Assembly (NCBI RefSeq): GCF_014195505.1
Contig: NZ_JACIBV010000001.1
Location: 4,712,001-4,776,000 of the forward strand
DNA from: Nonomuraea dietziae
GTDB taxonomy: Bacteria > Actinomycetota > Actinomycetes > Streptosporangiales > Streptosporangiaceae
DNA length: 64,000 bases
Direction of reading: 5' to 3'
The translations under genes and the position numbers were made by a program. Positions within the stretch are counted from its first letter, which is position 1. Each line of letters begins with the position of its first letter. A model generated the notes under the pieces. It saw nothing but the letters and a program-made list of their open reading frames with translations. It made no database searches and was not told the origin of the DNA. This document shows, in pieces, positions 17,501-26,502 of the stretch.

Positions 17501-18517
17501 ATGCAGGACGACCTTTCAGGAACCCGCGTACGCCTGCCGGCCCTCGCGATCAGCCCGATCCGGGCTGTTCTGCGGAGGATCGCCTATGCCTGTGCCGCTC
17601 TGGGCGTGGTATTCCTGCTGGTAGCGCTGGATCTGGACGGGTACAAGGACAGCTACGACGGCAAGGTCTCGCTGCTCGACGCGCTCTACTACGCGACGGT
17701 GACGGTGTCGACCACAGGGTACGGGGACATCACCCCTGTGACGCCCCTCGCCAGGACAGTGAACATCGTGGCCGTCACCCCGCTGCGCATCGTCTTCCTC
17801 GTCATCCTCGTGGGCACGACGCTCGAGGTCCTCACCCAGCGCACCCGCGACAACTTCCTGATCGACCGCTGGAGGTCCAGGTTGCGTGACCACACCGTGA
17901 TCGTCGGCTACGGCACCAAGGGCAGGGCCGCGATCCGCACGCTGCTCGAGAACGAGCGGGCCAAGGAGTCGATCGTGGTCATCGACCCGCGCGGCGACGC
18001 GATCGAGGAGGCCAACGGCGACGGCTTCGCCGGCGTGGTCGGCGACGCCACCCGCAGCGACGTGCAGAACAGGGCGGGCGTCAGCAGAGCCAAGGAGATC
18101 ATCGTCGCCACCCAGCGCGACGACACCACGGCGCTCGTCACGCTGACCGCGCGCCAGCTCAACAAGCGCGCCACGATCGTGGCCGCGGTGCGCGAGGCGG
18201 AGAACGACCCCCTCATACGGCAGAGCGGCGCCGACGTCGTCATCACCTCCTCCGAGGCGGCGGGCAGGATGCTCGGCGTGGCCACCCAGAGCCCCGCCGT
18301 CAGCGCGCTGATCGAGGACTTCCTGGCCTACGGCAAGGGCCTCGACCTGGCGGAGCGCCCCGTCAAGCCGCACGAGATCGGCAGGTCGCCCTCCCAGTGC
18401 GACGGCGTGGTCGTCGCGGTCGTGCGCGATGGAAGGATCATGACCTACGCCGACCAGGAGGTCTCCTCGATCATGGAGGGCGACCGCGTGCTGGTCGTCA
18501 ACGCCCCTCAGGAATAG
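17501..18517 (+). CDS. Two-helix potassium channel with RCK (TrkA-N) domain
   Basis: 338 residues. One helix (about 30-48), a pore loop with the selectivity filter TTGYGD and a second helix (TPLRIVFLVILVG) are followed by an RCK domain with the nucleotide-binding motif VIVGYGTKGR, acidic GDATRSD and a TrkA-C-like end. It forms a ligand-gated K+ channel in the cytoplasmic membrane, like MthK or Kch. ATG 17501 is the only start giving the usual short N-terminus; the ribosome site is weak. The 3' end overlaps cbiO by 20 nt. Confidence 0.9.
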   Translation: MQDDLSGTRVRLPALAISPIRAVLRRIAYACAALGVVFLLVALDLDGYKDSYDGKVSLLDALYYATVTVSTTGYGDITPVTPLARTVNIVAVTPLRIVFLVILVGTTLEVLTQRTRDNFLIDRWRSRLRDHTVIVGYGTKGRAAIRTLLENERAKESIVVIDPRGDAIEEANGDGFAGVVGDATRSDVQNRAGVSRAKEIIVATQRDDTTALVTLTARQLNKRATIVAAVREAENDPLIRQSGADVVITSSEAAGRMLGVATQSPAVSALIEDFLAYGKGLDLAERPVKPHEIGRSPSQCDGVVVAVVRDGRIMTYADQEVSSIMEGDRVLVVNAPQE

Positions 18518-19241
18518 CGAAGCCGTACGGCAGCTCGAGGCGGTGGGCGGCCAGCAGCGCGGGGTCGGCCAGCAGCGAACGGGTGGGCCCGTCGGCGGCG
18601 ATCACCCCTCCTGACAGGATCAGCGAGCGCTCGCACAGCTCCAGCGCGTACGGCAGGTCGTGGGTGACCATCAGCACGGTCACGTCGAGCGAGCGGAGGA
18701 TCTCGGCCAACTCCCTGCGGGCGGCGGGGTCGAGGTTGGACGAGGGCTCGTCCAGCACGAGGATCTCGGGCTCCATGACGAGCACGGTGGCCACCGCCAC
18801 CCGCCGCCGCTGCCCGAAGGACAGGTGGTGCGGCGGCCTGTCGGCGCGGTCGGCCATGCCCACCCTGTCGAGGGCGTTCTTGACCCTGCGCTCCAACTCC
18901 TCGCCCTTGACGCCCATGTTGGCGGGGCCGAAGGCCACGTCGTCGCGGACGGTCGGCATGAACAGCTGGTCGTCGGGGTCCTGGAAGACCAGCCCGACCC
19001 GCTGCCTGATCTCCTTCAGCGTGCCGGGGCGCACCTCCGTGCCCGCCACCCTGACCAGGCCGTGGCCGGCGGTGAGGATGCCGTTGAGGTGCATGACGAG
19101 CGTGGTCTTGCCCGCGCCGTTCGGCCCGAGCAGCGCGACGCGCTCGCCCCTGCCGATCGTCAGGTCGACGCCGAACAGCGCCTGCGTGCCGTCCGGGTAG
19201 GCGTAGGCGAGCTCGCGCACCTCCAGGGAATTCACCACCAT
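18498..19241 (-). CDS. cbiO: Energy-coupling factor ATPase for Co/Ni uptake
   Basis: 247 residues. Walker A GPNGAGKTT, Q-loop FQDPDDQLF typical of ECF ATPases, signature LSFGQRRRVA and Walker B ILVLDEPSS, with the switch His in VTHDL. Together with CbiQ and CbiMN it powers divalent cobalt or nickel import. ATG 19241 overlaps the end of cbiQ by 10 nt, so the two are translationally coupled. Confidence 0.9.
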   Translation of the reverse strand: MVVNSLEVRELAYAYPDGTQALFGVDLTIGRGERVALLGPNGAGKTTLVMHLNGILTAGHGLVRVAGTEVRPGTLKEIRQRVGLVFQDPDDQLFMPTVRDDVAFGPANMGVKGEELERRVKNALDRVGMADRADRPPHHLSFGQRRRVAVATVLVMEPEILVLDEPSSNLDPAARRELAEILRSLDVTVLMVTHDLPYALELCERSLILSGGVIAADGPTRSLLADPALLAAHRLELPYGFAIPEGR

Positions 19242-19990
19242 GACGCTCCAAGGACGGCCAGTGCGGTGACCGGCAGGGCCAGCGCGACCACCCACTGCCG
19301 CCCTGATCCCGAAATTTCGTGAATGACGGGGAGGGATCCGTTGTATCCCCTGCTGAGCATAGCCAGGTGGACCCGCTCACCCCGCTCGTAGGAGCGGATG
19401 AACAGCGCTCCCGCCGAGCGCGCGATCACCGGGATCTGCCGCACGTCACGCGCCACGAAGCCGCGCGACTCCCTGGCCACCCGCATCCGCCGCATCTCCT
19501 CCACGATCACGTCCAGGTAGCGGAGCATGAACATCGCGATCTGCACCAGCAGCGAGGGCAGCCTCAACCGCTGCGCGCCCAGAAGGATCATCCGGGGCTC
19601 GGTCGTGGCCGCCAGCAGGATGGAGGCCACGACGCCGAGCGAGGCCTTGGCCAGGATGTTCCACGCCGCCCACAGCCCCTGCACGCTCAGCGAGAGGCCG
19701 AGCACCTCGGTCCTCTCCCCCATCCCGATGAAGGGGATCGCCACCGCGAACGCCACGAACGGCACCTCGATCACCATCCGCCGCGCGACGTGGCCGAGCG
19801 GCACGCGGGCCACCACCGCCACGGCGGCCAGCAGCAGCGCGTAGCAGCCGAACGCCCAGAAGGACTCCCGCGGCGTGGCCACGACGACGACCGCGAACGC
19901 GAGCACCGCCACCAGCTTGCAGTGCGGCGGCAGCCGGTGGACCGGCGAGTCGCCCTGACGGTAGAGCTGGTGGTGGTGTCCCGCGCCCAT
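19232..19990 (-). CDS. cbiQ: ECF transmembrane subunit for Co/Ni uptake
   Basis: 252 residues with about five or six hydrophobic helices. The two Ala-Arg coupling motifs that contact the ATPase are seen as RVARESRGF and AMLSRGYNG. The N-terminus HHHQLYRQGDSPVHRLPPHCK is usual for CbiQ. ATG 19990 lies 2 nt after the corrected cbiMN stop. Confidence 0.9.
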   Translation of the reverse strand: MGAGHHHQLYRQGDSPVHRLPPHCKLVAVLAFAVVVVATPRESFWAFGCYALLLAAVAVVARVPLGHVARRMVIEVPFVAFAVAIPFIGMGERTEVLGLSLSVQGLWAAWNILAKASLGVVASILLAATTEPRMILLGAQRLRLPSLLVQIAMFMLRYLDVIVEEMRRMRVARESRGFVARDVRQIPVIARSAGALFIRSYERGERVHLAMLSRGYNGSLPVIHEISGSGRQWVVALALPVTALAVLGASWW

Positions 19991-19992
19991 GC

Positions 19993-21010
19993 TCAGACCT
20001 CGGTCCTGCTACCCCTGCGGCGCGCGGCGTAGGCGATGGCCGCCGCCACCACCAGCGTGATGCCCACGCCGACGAGGCCCCGCGACGCCGACGGGGACCC
20101 CGCCCACGTCGCCGTAGTCGGCCAGCGCCCACGAGCCGAGCGGGTGGTCGGTGGCCTGGCCGAGGAAGCCCTTGTCCTCGGCGACCGCCTCGAGACCGTC
20201 GGGGTCGGAGGAGGCGAAGAAGGAGACCACCCCCGCGAGCAGGAGCGTCACGCCGATCCCCCCGATCAGGAACGGCCTGACGCCGCCCGCGGCCTGCCTG
20301 TCGGCGGCGGCGGGCGCCGCGACGGTGGAGGTCGCGCCGTCCGCGCCCTTCAGCACGAGCGGCGCGCTCAGGCCGCGCGCGCCGTACACCAGGTCGGGCC
20401 GTACGGCCAGCACCGCGCCGACGGTGGCGGTGGTGATGAGCGCCTCTCCGATGCCGATGAGCACGTGGACGCCGCCCATGGCGGCCGCCACGGCGGCGGC
20501 GTCGACCGGCGCGGTGCCGCCGACCGCGAACAGCGCGGAGAAGACCAGCGCGGAGACCGGCACCGAGACCAGCGCGGCGAGGAAGGCGCCGGTGCTCACC
20601 CCCGCCCTGCTCCTGACGGCCCTGGTGACCAGGCGGAAGACACCCCAGCCGACCAGGACGGTGACCACGCCCATGATCAGCACGTTGATGCCCAGCGCGG
20701 TGACGCCGCCGTCGGCGAAGAAGACGCACTGCACGAGCAGCACCACGGCCATGCACAGCACCCCTGTGTAGGGCCCGACGAGTATCGCGGCCAGCGCGCC
20801 GCCGAGCAGGTGTCCGCTGGTGCCCGCCGCGACGGGGAAGTTGAGCATCTGGACGGCGAAGATGAAGGCGGCGACCAGACCGGCCATGGGCGCGGTGCGG
20901 TCGTCGAGCTCTCTCTTCGCGCCACGCAGGCAGACCGCCACGCCCGCCGCCGCGACGACACCGGCGGAGACGGAGGTAGCGGCGTTGAAGAAGCCATCGG
21001 GTACGTGCAC
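19993..21010 (-). pseudogene. cbiM: CbiM-CbiN fusion, Co/Ni ECF substrate-binding subunit, one-base frameshift near 3' end
   Basis: About 338 residues after correction. GTG 21010 (GGAGG 7 nt before) gives M-H-V-P-D-G, placing His2 where CbiM/NikM coordinate the metal with the N-terminus; GTSGHLLGG and GVHVLIGIGEA are further family motifs. After about 230 residues of CbiM the protein continues into a CbiN-like part (one helix, extracellular SDPDGLEAVAEDKGF, last helix). The last helix is broken by an extra C in CCCC at 20078-20081; removal yields AGLVGVGITLVVAAAIAYAA and a stop at 19993, 2 nt before cbiQ. Probably intact in the organism. Confidence 0.82.
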
Positions 21011-21061
21011 AGCCAAGCCTCCATGGAGGGGGATCAAACGTCCCTACTTTAAGTGATGGCT

Positions 21062-21084
21062 TTGCACCTGCATATATGTGGCAA
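21062..21084. promoter_or_regulatory. TTGC...GCAA dyad with CATATATG core upstream of cbiMN
   Basis: An imperfect dyad (TTGC 21062, GCAA 21081) around CATATATG lies about 52 nt upstream of the cbiMN start and directly beside the stop of the glycosyltransferase gene. TTGC/GCAA halves recall operators of Fur-type nickel regulators of Streptomyces. The 75-bp gap is too short for a cobalamin riboswitch. Confidence 0.35.
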
Positions 21085-22917
21085 TTAGTCGAGGAACTTC
21101 CGAAGGAGGGCGCGGGGTGTGATCTTGCGCACGACGGTGCTCAACCTGCCCTTGCCCGCGGTCGCGTAGGGCCTGACGCTGCTGCGCACGGGGCCGCGCC
21201 ACCAGCTGCGCGGCTCGGCCACCGTGTCCGCGTCGGCCTCGATCCTGAAGCGCGCGGGCGGGCCGCCGAGCTCCAGCTCCAGGTAGGCGTCCCAGGTGCC
21301 GGGCGCGAACCTGCCCACCGCGGGCCTGGAGGCGAACATCCCGCCGGGCAGCGACACCACCCGTTCGGTGCGCTCCCTGCCGGTGTGCCGCTCGCGCCAG
21401 ACCAGCTGGCGCACGGCCCCCGCCTCGGGGATGCCGTCTTCCCCGACCGTGATGGCCCCGTCGATCACCAGCCGGTGCCCGAGCGCCCACCTCGTGCGGG
21501 TGAGCCGCACCGAGCCCGGCACGGTGAGCACGTGCCCGCCGACGTCGAGGCTCAGGTTGCCGTTGGACCTGGTGAAGTACGGCAGCGCGACCACGTTGCC
21601 GACCAGCCGGGGCGCGGGTCTGGTGATGCCGCTCTCCCTGTCGGCGCCCAGCCTGCCCAGGCGGACCACGCCCTCGCACTCGACGGCGACGTGCAGGTCC
21701 CACACGCCTGAGGTCAGCTCGGCCAGGTCGATCCTGGCGGAGAAGGCGTGCCCGTCGGTCTCGGCGGGCACGGCCACCTCGCCCGCCTCCTCGTTCCTCG
21801 ACCGCAGCACCAGCGCGACGCCGCCCTGGCCGTCCAGGCCGTCCAGGCCGTCGAGGGTGGCCTCGCCCTCCACCACCAGCCTGTCGCCCTCCCACCGCAG
21901 CCCGGTCAGGCGGCGCCACACGGTCGCCGCCTCGATGTCGGCCAGCCGTACGAGCCTGTCGATGTCGCCGAGAGCCGACAGGCGCTGCCTGTCGGTCGTG
22001 GTCAGCCTGGCCATGACGCCAGGGGTCATCCACTCGTCGCACAGCGCGGCGACCTCGTGCGCGATCTCCTTGCGCCGCACCTCGTCGGCCGCCAGGAAGG
22101 GCGCGCCGAGCTGGGCGAAGATGTCGAGCCTGAAGTGGCGGCGCAGCAGGTGGTCGCGCAGCGGGCCCGGCTCGACGTGCTGGGCCATCAGCGCGATCGG
22201 TCTCCTGATCATGGCGAGCCAGCCGAGCGGGTCGCGGCTGGAGGGCTGCTGCATGATGCTGCTGCCGTCGGGCCTGGCGACCAGGTGGTAGCAGTCGTAG
22301 TCGGCCACGACGGAGATGACCTTGGCGTGGCAGTAGGCGTGGACGCTGAAATAGATGTCCTCGCCGACCAGCTGGCCCTCGGCGAACCTGATGCGGTGCC
22401 TGTCGAGCAGTTCCCTGCGGAAGAGCTTGAAGCAGCTCAGGCTGTTGTAGACGGCGCTGGTGCCCAGCTCGGCCCGGTCGGCGCTGGCCTGGAACATCGA
22501 GACCGGCGCCCTGCGGCCGTGGCCGACGATCTTGCCGAGGACGATGTCGGAGCCGTTGCGGTCGGCGACGGCGAGCATGCGCTCCATGGCCTCGGGCCCG
22601 AGATGGTCGTCGGCGTCGCAGAAGAAGACGTAGCGGCCCCTGGCGTGCTCGAGGCCGGTGTTGCGCGGGCCGCCCGCGCCGCCGGAGTGCTCGGCGCGCA
22701 CCACCCTGATCACGCCCCGGTGGTAGTGGGCGTAGAGGTCGAGCAGGTCGGCACTGCCGTCGGTGGAGCCGTCGTCGACCACGACGATCTCCTTGTTCAC
22801 CCGCTGCACGAGAGCGGAGGTCAGGCTGCGATCGAGAAAGTCCCTGCAGTTGTGCACAGGGATGATGACGCTGACGTCGACACTCCCGTCGTCGGACCCC
22901 GTTGGTTGTTCAGCCAC
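21085..22917 (-). CDS. Family 2 glycosyltransferase with long C-terminal domain
   Basis: 610 residues. The N-terminal 230 are a GT-A fold: VSVIIPVHNCRDFLDRS, VVDDGSTDGS and the metal-binding FFCDADD. A helical middle and a C-terminal beta-rich region with repeated sequence-related strands follow, as in actinobacterial transferases of wall polymers. No membrane segment is evident. GTG 22917 has GAGGGG upstream. Acceptor and sugar are unknown. Confidence 0.82.
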   Translation of the reverse strand: MAEQPTGSDDGSVDVSVIIPVHNCRDFLDRSLTSALVQRVNKEIVVVDDGSTDGSADLLDLYAHYHRGVIRVVRAEHSGGAGGPRNTGLEHARGRYVFFCDADDHLGPEAMERMLAVADRNGSDIVLGKIVGHGRRAPVSMFQASADRAELGTSAVYNSLSCFKLFRRELLDRHRIRFAEGQLVGEDIYFSVHAYCHAKVISVVADYDCYHLVARPDGSSIMQQPSSRDPLGWLAMIRRPIALMAQHVEPGPLRDHLLRRHFRLDIFAQLGAPFLAADEVRRKEIAHEVAALCDEWMTPGVMARLTTTDRQRLSALGDIDRLVRLADIEAATVWRRLTGLRWEGDRLVVEGEATLDGLDGLDGQGGVALVLRSRNEEAGEVAVPAETDGHAFSARIDLAELTSGVWDLHVAVECEGVVRLGRLGADRESGITRPAPRLVGNVVALPYFTRSNGNLSLDVGGHVLTVPGSVRLTRTRWALGHRLVIDGAITVGEDGIPEAGAVRQLVWRERHTGRERTERVVSLPGGMFASRPAVGRFAPGTWDAYLELELGGPPARFRIEADADTVAEPRSWWRGPVRSSVRPYATAGKGRLSTVVRKITPRALLRKFLD

Positions 22918-23213
22918 AGCCGTGCCCCTCAGCCGTCACGTTCCGCTTGCATCCCGTTTCAGTATGTGACTAGGGAAGGGCGTGGCGTGGCCGATCGGGC
23001 GTGTTCATGCCCGTCCTTTTAGGCCAGCAGACATATGCCTCAGAGCTGCGTATTTGCAGATTAAAAGGGGGGTCGCGGGAGCGCTGAATTCCTCCTGGGC
23101 GTAGAGAATCATCCCCGCAGGGAACAGTGCCCTACCCCCGGCCCTCCCGCGTGATCCGGAAGTACGGATCGCGCGTCTACACTCAGGCAACCTTGACCGG
23201 GGAGGTGGCAGGA
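22918..23213. other. Divergent intergenic region, no gene seen
   Basis: 296 nt between the glycosyltransferase and the coiled-coil gene. It contains an AT-richer patch at 23028-23068 and TACACT (23178-23183), a possible -10 for the rightward genes. Short reading frames here lack ribosome sites and coding bias. Confidence 0.4.
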
Positions 23214-23582
23214 ATGGGAACGGAACTCAGCCGTCAGACGACCGAGGATCCAGCCGTGCGCTCTGCCGAGCGCATCGTCTCCTCCGCACGACTGGGCGAG
23301 CTGTACGAGTGCTCGGCGCTGTTGCGCCGCACACGGCAGCGCGCCGAGGAGATCGTGAACGAGGCACGGGCCCTGCTCGCGGAGGCCGAACACTACGGTG
23401 ACCCCATCCGCGTGCTCGCGCTCAACGCCCAACTCGAGGAGGCACGTGCGGCCTACCGCAGAATTCTCCAGGCCTACACCACGATCTGCAGGAAGATCGC
23501 CGAGGAGCGGAGCGCCATCATCATGGCGCAGGTCGAGGAGACCAGGACCGCCATGAACGAGGGATTGTCAGGCGTCGCCTGA
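23214..23582 (+). CDS. Small coiled-coil protein, unknown function
   Basis: 122 residues, almost entirely helical and charged. Heptad-like spacing runs from SAERIVSSARLGELYECSA to IMAQVEETRTAMNEG, predicting a long coiled coil. No membrane segment. ATG 23214 follows GGGGAGG; an in-frame upstream start lacks a site. The zinc-finger gene follows by 18 nt and is probably co-transcribed. Confidence 0.65.
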   Translation: MGTELSRQTTEDPAVRSAERIVSSARLGELYECSALLRRTRQRAEEIVNEARALLAEAEHYGDPIRVLALNAQLEEARAAYRRILQAYTTICRKIAEERSAIIMAQVEETRTAMNEGLSGVA

Positions 23583-23600
23583 CAGGCGTACCGTCAGGAT

Positions 23601-23960
23601 ATGCCTGACACATGGAAGGACAGACTCCGCTGCTCGTTCTGTCACAAGAAGAGCACCGAGGTCGCCAAGCTCGTGGCGGGGCCTGGCGTCCACATCTGTG
23701 ACCAGTGCATCGGTCTGTGCAACGAGATCCTCGAGGCCGAGCGGCTCGACGCCTCGCCCGAACCCAGGCTCCCCATGTGGGAGGAGATGAGCGTCGAGCA
23801 GATCCTCGGCCACCTCCCCAAGATCGCCGCCGTACAGGTGCAGATCGACGACAACCTCCACGACTGGGTGCGCCACCTGCGCACCCGCGACGTGAGCTGG
23901 GAGCGCATCGGCGCCTCGCTCAACATGACCAGGCAGTCGGCCTGGGAGCGCTTCAGGTAA
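23601..23960 (+). CDS. ClpX-type C4 zinc-finger protein with HTH-like C-terminus
   Basis: 119 residues. Cysteines in CSFC and CDQCIGLC form the zinc site found at the N-terminus of ClpX, but there is no AAA ATPase. The C-terminal 45 residues (WVRHLRTRDVSWERIGASLNMTRQSAWERF) read as a helix-turn-helix of the sigma-70 region 4 kind. Such stand-alone proteins are common in actinomycetes; a DNA-binding or adaptor role is inferred. Confidence 0.75.
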   Translation: MPDTWKDRLRCSFCHKKSTEVAKLVAGPGVHICDQCIGLCNEILEAERLDASPEPRLPMWEEMSVEQILGHLPKIAAVQVQIDDNLHDWVRHLRTRDVSWERIGASLNMTRQSAWERFR

Positions 23961-24004
23961 ACCGGTGTGGTCAGTGGGGCGTCTCATGATCAGGGAGGCC
24001 CACC

Positions 24005-24112
24005 ATGCAGGTTCTCGATGGCCTCGCGGCGACCGACCTGACCGAGCTCAGGCTTGAGCTTCTGCTGGTCAGCGCGCTGCATGAGGAGGCCGATCGGCTG
24101 GCCGCCGAGTGA
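24005..24112 (+). CDS. Small ORF, 35 aa
   Basis: ATG 24005 is preceded by AGGGAGG at ideal distance. The product MQVLDGLAATDLTELRLELL continues through LVSALHEEADRLAAE and would be a single amphipathic acidic helix. It lies 44 nt after the zinc-finger gene in the same direction. The strong ribosome site and helix pattern argue for translation; no homologue is recognised. Confidence 0.45.
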   Translation: MQVLDGLAATDLTELRLELLLVSALHEEADRLAAE

Positions 24113-24159
24113 ACGGGCTCCAGCTCCCCGGCCGGGGCCGGGGAGCTGGAGCAGGGGGC

Positions 24160-25128
24160 TCAACGCAGGTCGGGCGGCAGCCGCCGCCTCTTCAGGGCCA
24201 GGTGCAGGTGGAGCCTGGTCAGGCCGTCGTCGAGATCGGCGCCGAGCGCGCCGGCGATGCGGCCGAGCCGGTAGTAGAGCGTGGTCCTGTGCAGGTGCAG
24301 GCGGGCCGCCGTGCGCTGGGCGTTGCCGCCGAGGTCGAGATAGGTCTCCAGGGTGTGGGCCTGCTCGCCGTCCAGCGGGGCCAGCGGGTCGTCGGCCGCG
24401 CCGAGCAGCACGCGGTAGACCCCCAGCTCCGACCACGAGACGTGCGCGGGCAGGGCGGGGTCGGCCGCGGCGAGATGCGCGGCGACCAGCGCCTGCCGGT
24501 AGCTCTCCGGAGCCGTGTCGAGCCCGGCGGGGTCGCTGTAGCCGCGGGTGACGCCCTCTTCGAGCGGAGCGCTCTCCGCGGGATGGCGCAGCAGGTAGGC
24601 CGCGTGGGTGTCGGTCACGAACCCGCCGATGGCGTGACGCTCCCTCCGCGCCGAGGCGGGGATGACGACGCACACCTGGACGAGCTGGGGCGGCATCCTC
24701 TCCCAGCCCTGTCCTGTGGTGAGCAGACGGCGGACCAGCGTGTCGGGGTCCTCCCGCCAGTCGGCCGCCAGATCGCGAGCGGCCTCCTCCGCCAGGGCCA
24801 GCGCCTCGTCGTCGAGCGACTGGCCGGGGTCGAGCAGCCACAGGTAGCCGAGGCAGCGCCCGCCGTGCCTGATGGGCACGCAGACCCGCGCGCCCATCCC
24901 GAGCTCGGGGTTGGCGGGCAGGCGCACGGGGGAGGTGGCGGTGGCGATGCCGTGCCTGTCCTGCCACCTGCTGACCTCGGGAGCGATCTGCCTGGACAGG
25001 ATCGCGGCCACGCGCACGGGATCGGCGTCGGCGTGCATGGAGCTGTAGGCGAGCAGGTGGCCGTCGGGGTCGTCGACCGAGACGCTGCGCTCGATGACCG
25101 CCGCGAGCGCGTCGAGCCTTGCCTGCAT
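24160..25128 (-). CDS. PucR/CdaR-family transcriptional regulator
   Basis: 322 residues. A GAF-like N-terminal half (YSSMHADADPVRVAAIL, ARVCVPIRHGGRCLGYLWLL) precedes the PucR C-terminal helix-turn-helix (ETYLDLGGNAQRTAARLHLHRTTLYYRLGRI). Such regulators respond to small metabolites, often of purine or amino-acid catabolism. It is divergent from the SHMT-like gene, 72 bp apart, and most likely controls it. Confidence 0.85.
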   Translation of the reverse strand: MQARLDALAAVIERSVSVDDPDGHLLAYSSMHADADPVRVAAILSRQIAPEVSRWQDRHGIATATSPVRLPANPELGMGARVCVPIRHGGRCLGYLWLLDPGQSLDDEALALAEEAARDLAADWREDPDTLVRRLLTTGQGWERMPPQLVQVCVVIPASARRERHAIGGFVTDTHAAYLLRHPAESAPLEEGVTRGYSDPAGLDTAPESYRQALVAAHLAAADPALPAHVSWSELGVYRVLLGAADDPLAPLDGEQAHTLETYLDLGGNAQRTAARLHLHRTTLYYRLGRIAGALGADLDDGLTRLHLHLALKRRRLPPDLR

Positions 25129-25200
25129 CCGACAAGTGTAGGAGCGGGTCCCTTCATCCACACCATGCGCCGGCGCGAAGAGCCTGCCTAACCTGACCCC

Positions 25201-26502
25201 ATGCTCGCCCCTCGCTCCTGGGTACCCGCCGCCTCCGAGGACCTCGTCCGACGCGGCGCGGCCGAGGTCGCCGCCCAGAACCCGCTGTCCACGCTGGCCG
25301 AGATCGACAGGCTCGCCGCCCGCAACCACGAGATCCACGACGTCGAGTGCGTCAACCTCAACCCCGCGGCCAACATCATGAACCCGCGCGCGGAGGCGCT
25401 GCTGTCGGCGAACCTCGGCTCGCGCCCGTCGCTCGGCTATCCGGGCGACAAGTACGAGATGGGCCTCGAGGCGATCGAGCAGATCGAGATCATCGCCGCC
25501 GCGCTGGCCGCCGAGGTCTTCTCCGCCCGCTACGCCGAGGTCCGTGTCGGCTCCGGCGCGCTGGCCAACCTCTACGCCTTCATGGCGACGTGCCGTCCAG
25601 GCGACACGATCATCGCCCCTCCGCCCTCCATCGGCGGCCACGTCACCCACCACGCGGCGGGAGCGGCCGGTCTCTACGGCCTGACCACGGTGGACGCGCC
25701 CGTCGCCGCCGACGGCTACACCGTGGACGTCGCGGCGCTGCGCGAGCTGGCCGTGCGGGTCAGGCCCAAGCTGATCACCATCGGCGGCAGCCTCAACCCC
25801 TTCCCCCACCCGGTGGCCGCCGTGCGCGAGGTCGCCGACGAGGTGGGGGCGCGGGTGCTCTTCGACGCCGCCCACGCGTGCGGGATGATCGCGGGAGGCG
25901 TCTGGCCCAACCCGCTCGCCTCGGGCGCCCACCTGATGACGATGAGCACCTACAAGAGCCTCGGCGGTCCTGCGGGCGGCCTGGTCGTCACCGACTCGGC
26001 CGACCTGGCCGAGCGGCTCGACGCCATCGCCTACCCGGGCCTGACGGCCAACTTCGACGCGGGCCGTACGGCGGCGCTGGCCGTGGCGCTGCTCGACTGG
26101 AAGGTCGCGGGCAAGGCGTACGCGGAGATGATGGTGGGCACCGCCCACCAGCTGGCCACCAGCCTGGCCGAGCTCGGCCTGCCGGTCTTCGGCGGCGGCA
26201 CCAACTCCCACCAGTTCGCCCTGCCGGCCCCTGGCGGCGGCCAGGCCGCGGCCCGCAGACTGCGTCAGGCGAACCTGCTGGCCTGCGGGATCGGCCTGCC
26301 CGTCGCCCCTGTGGCGGGCGACGTGAACGGGCTGCGCCTGGGCACGCCCGAGGTGGCGAGGCTCGGCATGAAGGAGGACGACATGCCGGTCCTGGCCTCG
26401 TTCATCGCCCGCGGTCTCGACCCTTCGACGGATCCGGCGTCGGTGGCCCCCGAGGTGACGGCCTGGCGCGCGGGCTTCTCCGGCGTCCACTTCACCTGCT
26501 AG
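25201..26502 (+). CDS. Serine hydroxymethyltransferase-like PLP enzyme
   Basis: 433 residues of the SHMT fold. SLGYPGDKYEMGLEAIEQIE, FDAAHACGMIAGGVWPNPL and the PLP-lysine block MSTYKSLGGPAGGLVVTD correspond to SHMT motifs, but the sequence departs from housekeeping GlyA (for example TYKSLGGP where GlyA has THKTLRGP). It may act on a hydroxy amino acid by retro-aldol cleavage. The divergent PucR-type regulator suggests inducible catabolism. Ends 4 nt inside the converging kinase gene. Confidence 0.75.
   Translation: MLAPRSWVPAASEDLVRRGAAEVAAQNPLSTLAEIDRLAARNHEIHDVECVNLNPAANIMNPRAEALLSANLGSRPSLGYPGDKYEMGLEAIEQIEIIAAALAAEVFSARYAEVRVGSGALANLYAFMATCRPGDTIIAPPPSIGGHVTHHAAGAAGLYGLTTVDAPVAADGYTVDVAALRELAVRVRPKLITIGGSLNPFPHPVAAVREVADEVGARVLFDAAHACGMIAGGVWPNPLASGAHLMTMSTYKSLGGPAGGLVVTDSADLAERLDAIAYPGLTANFDAGRTAALAVALLDWKVAGKAYAEMMVGTAHQLATSLAELGLPVFGGGTNSHQFALPAPGGGQAAARRLRQANLLACGIGLPVAPVAGDVNGLRLGTPEVARLGMKEDDMPVLASFIARGLDPSTDPASVAPEVTAWRAGFSGVHFTC

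Noticed and set aside
21011..21084. Cobalamin riboswitch upstream of cbiMN
   Set aside because: The gap is only about 75 nt and lacks the conserved B12-box; a protein operator is more plausible.
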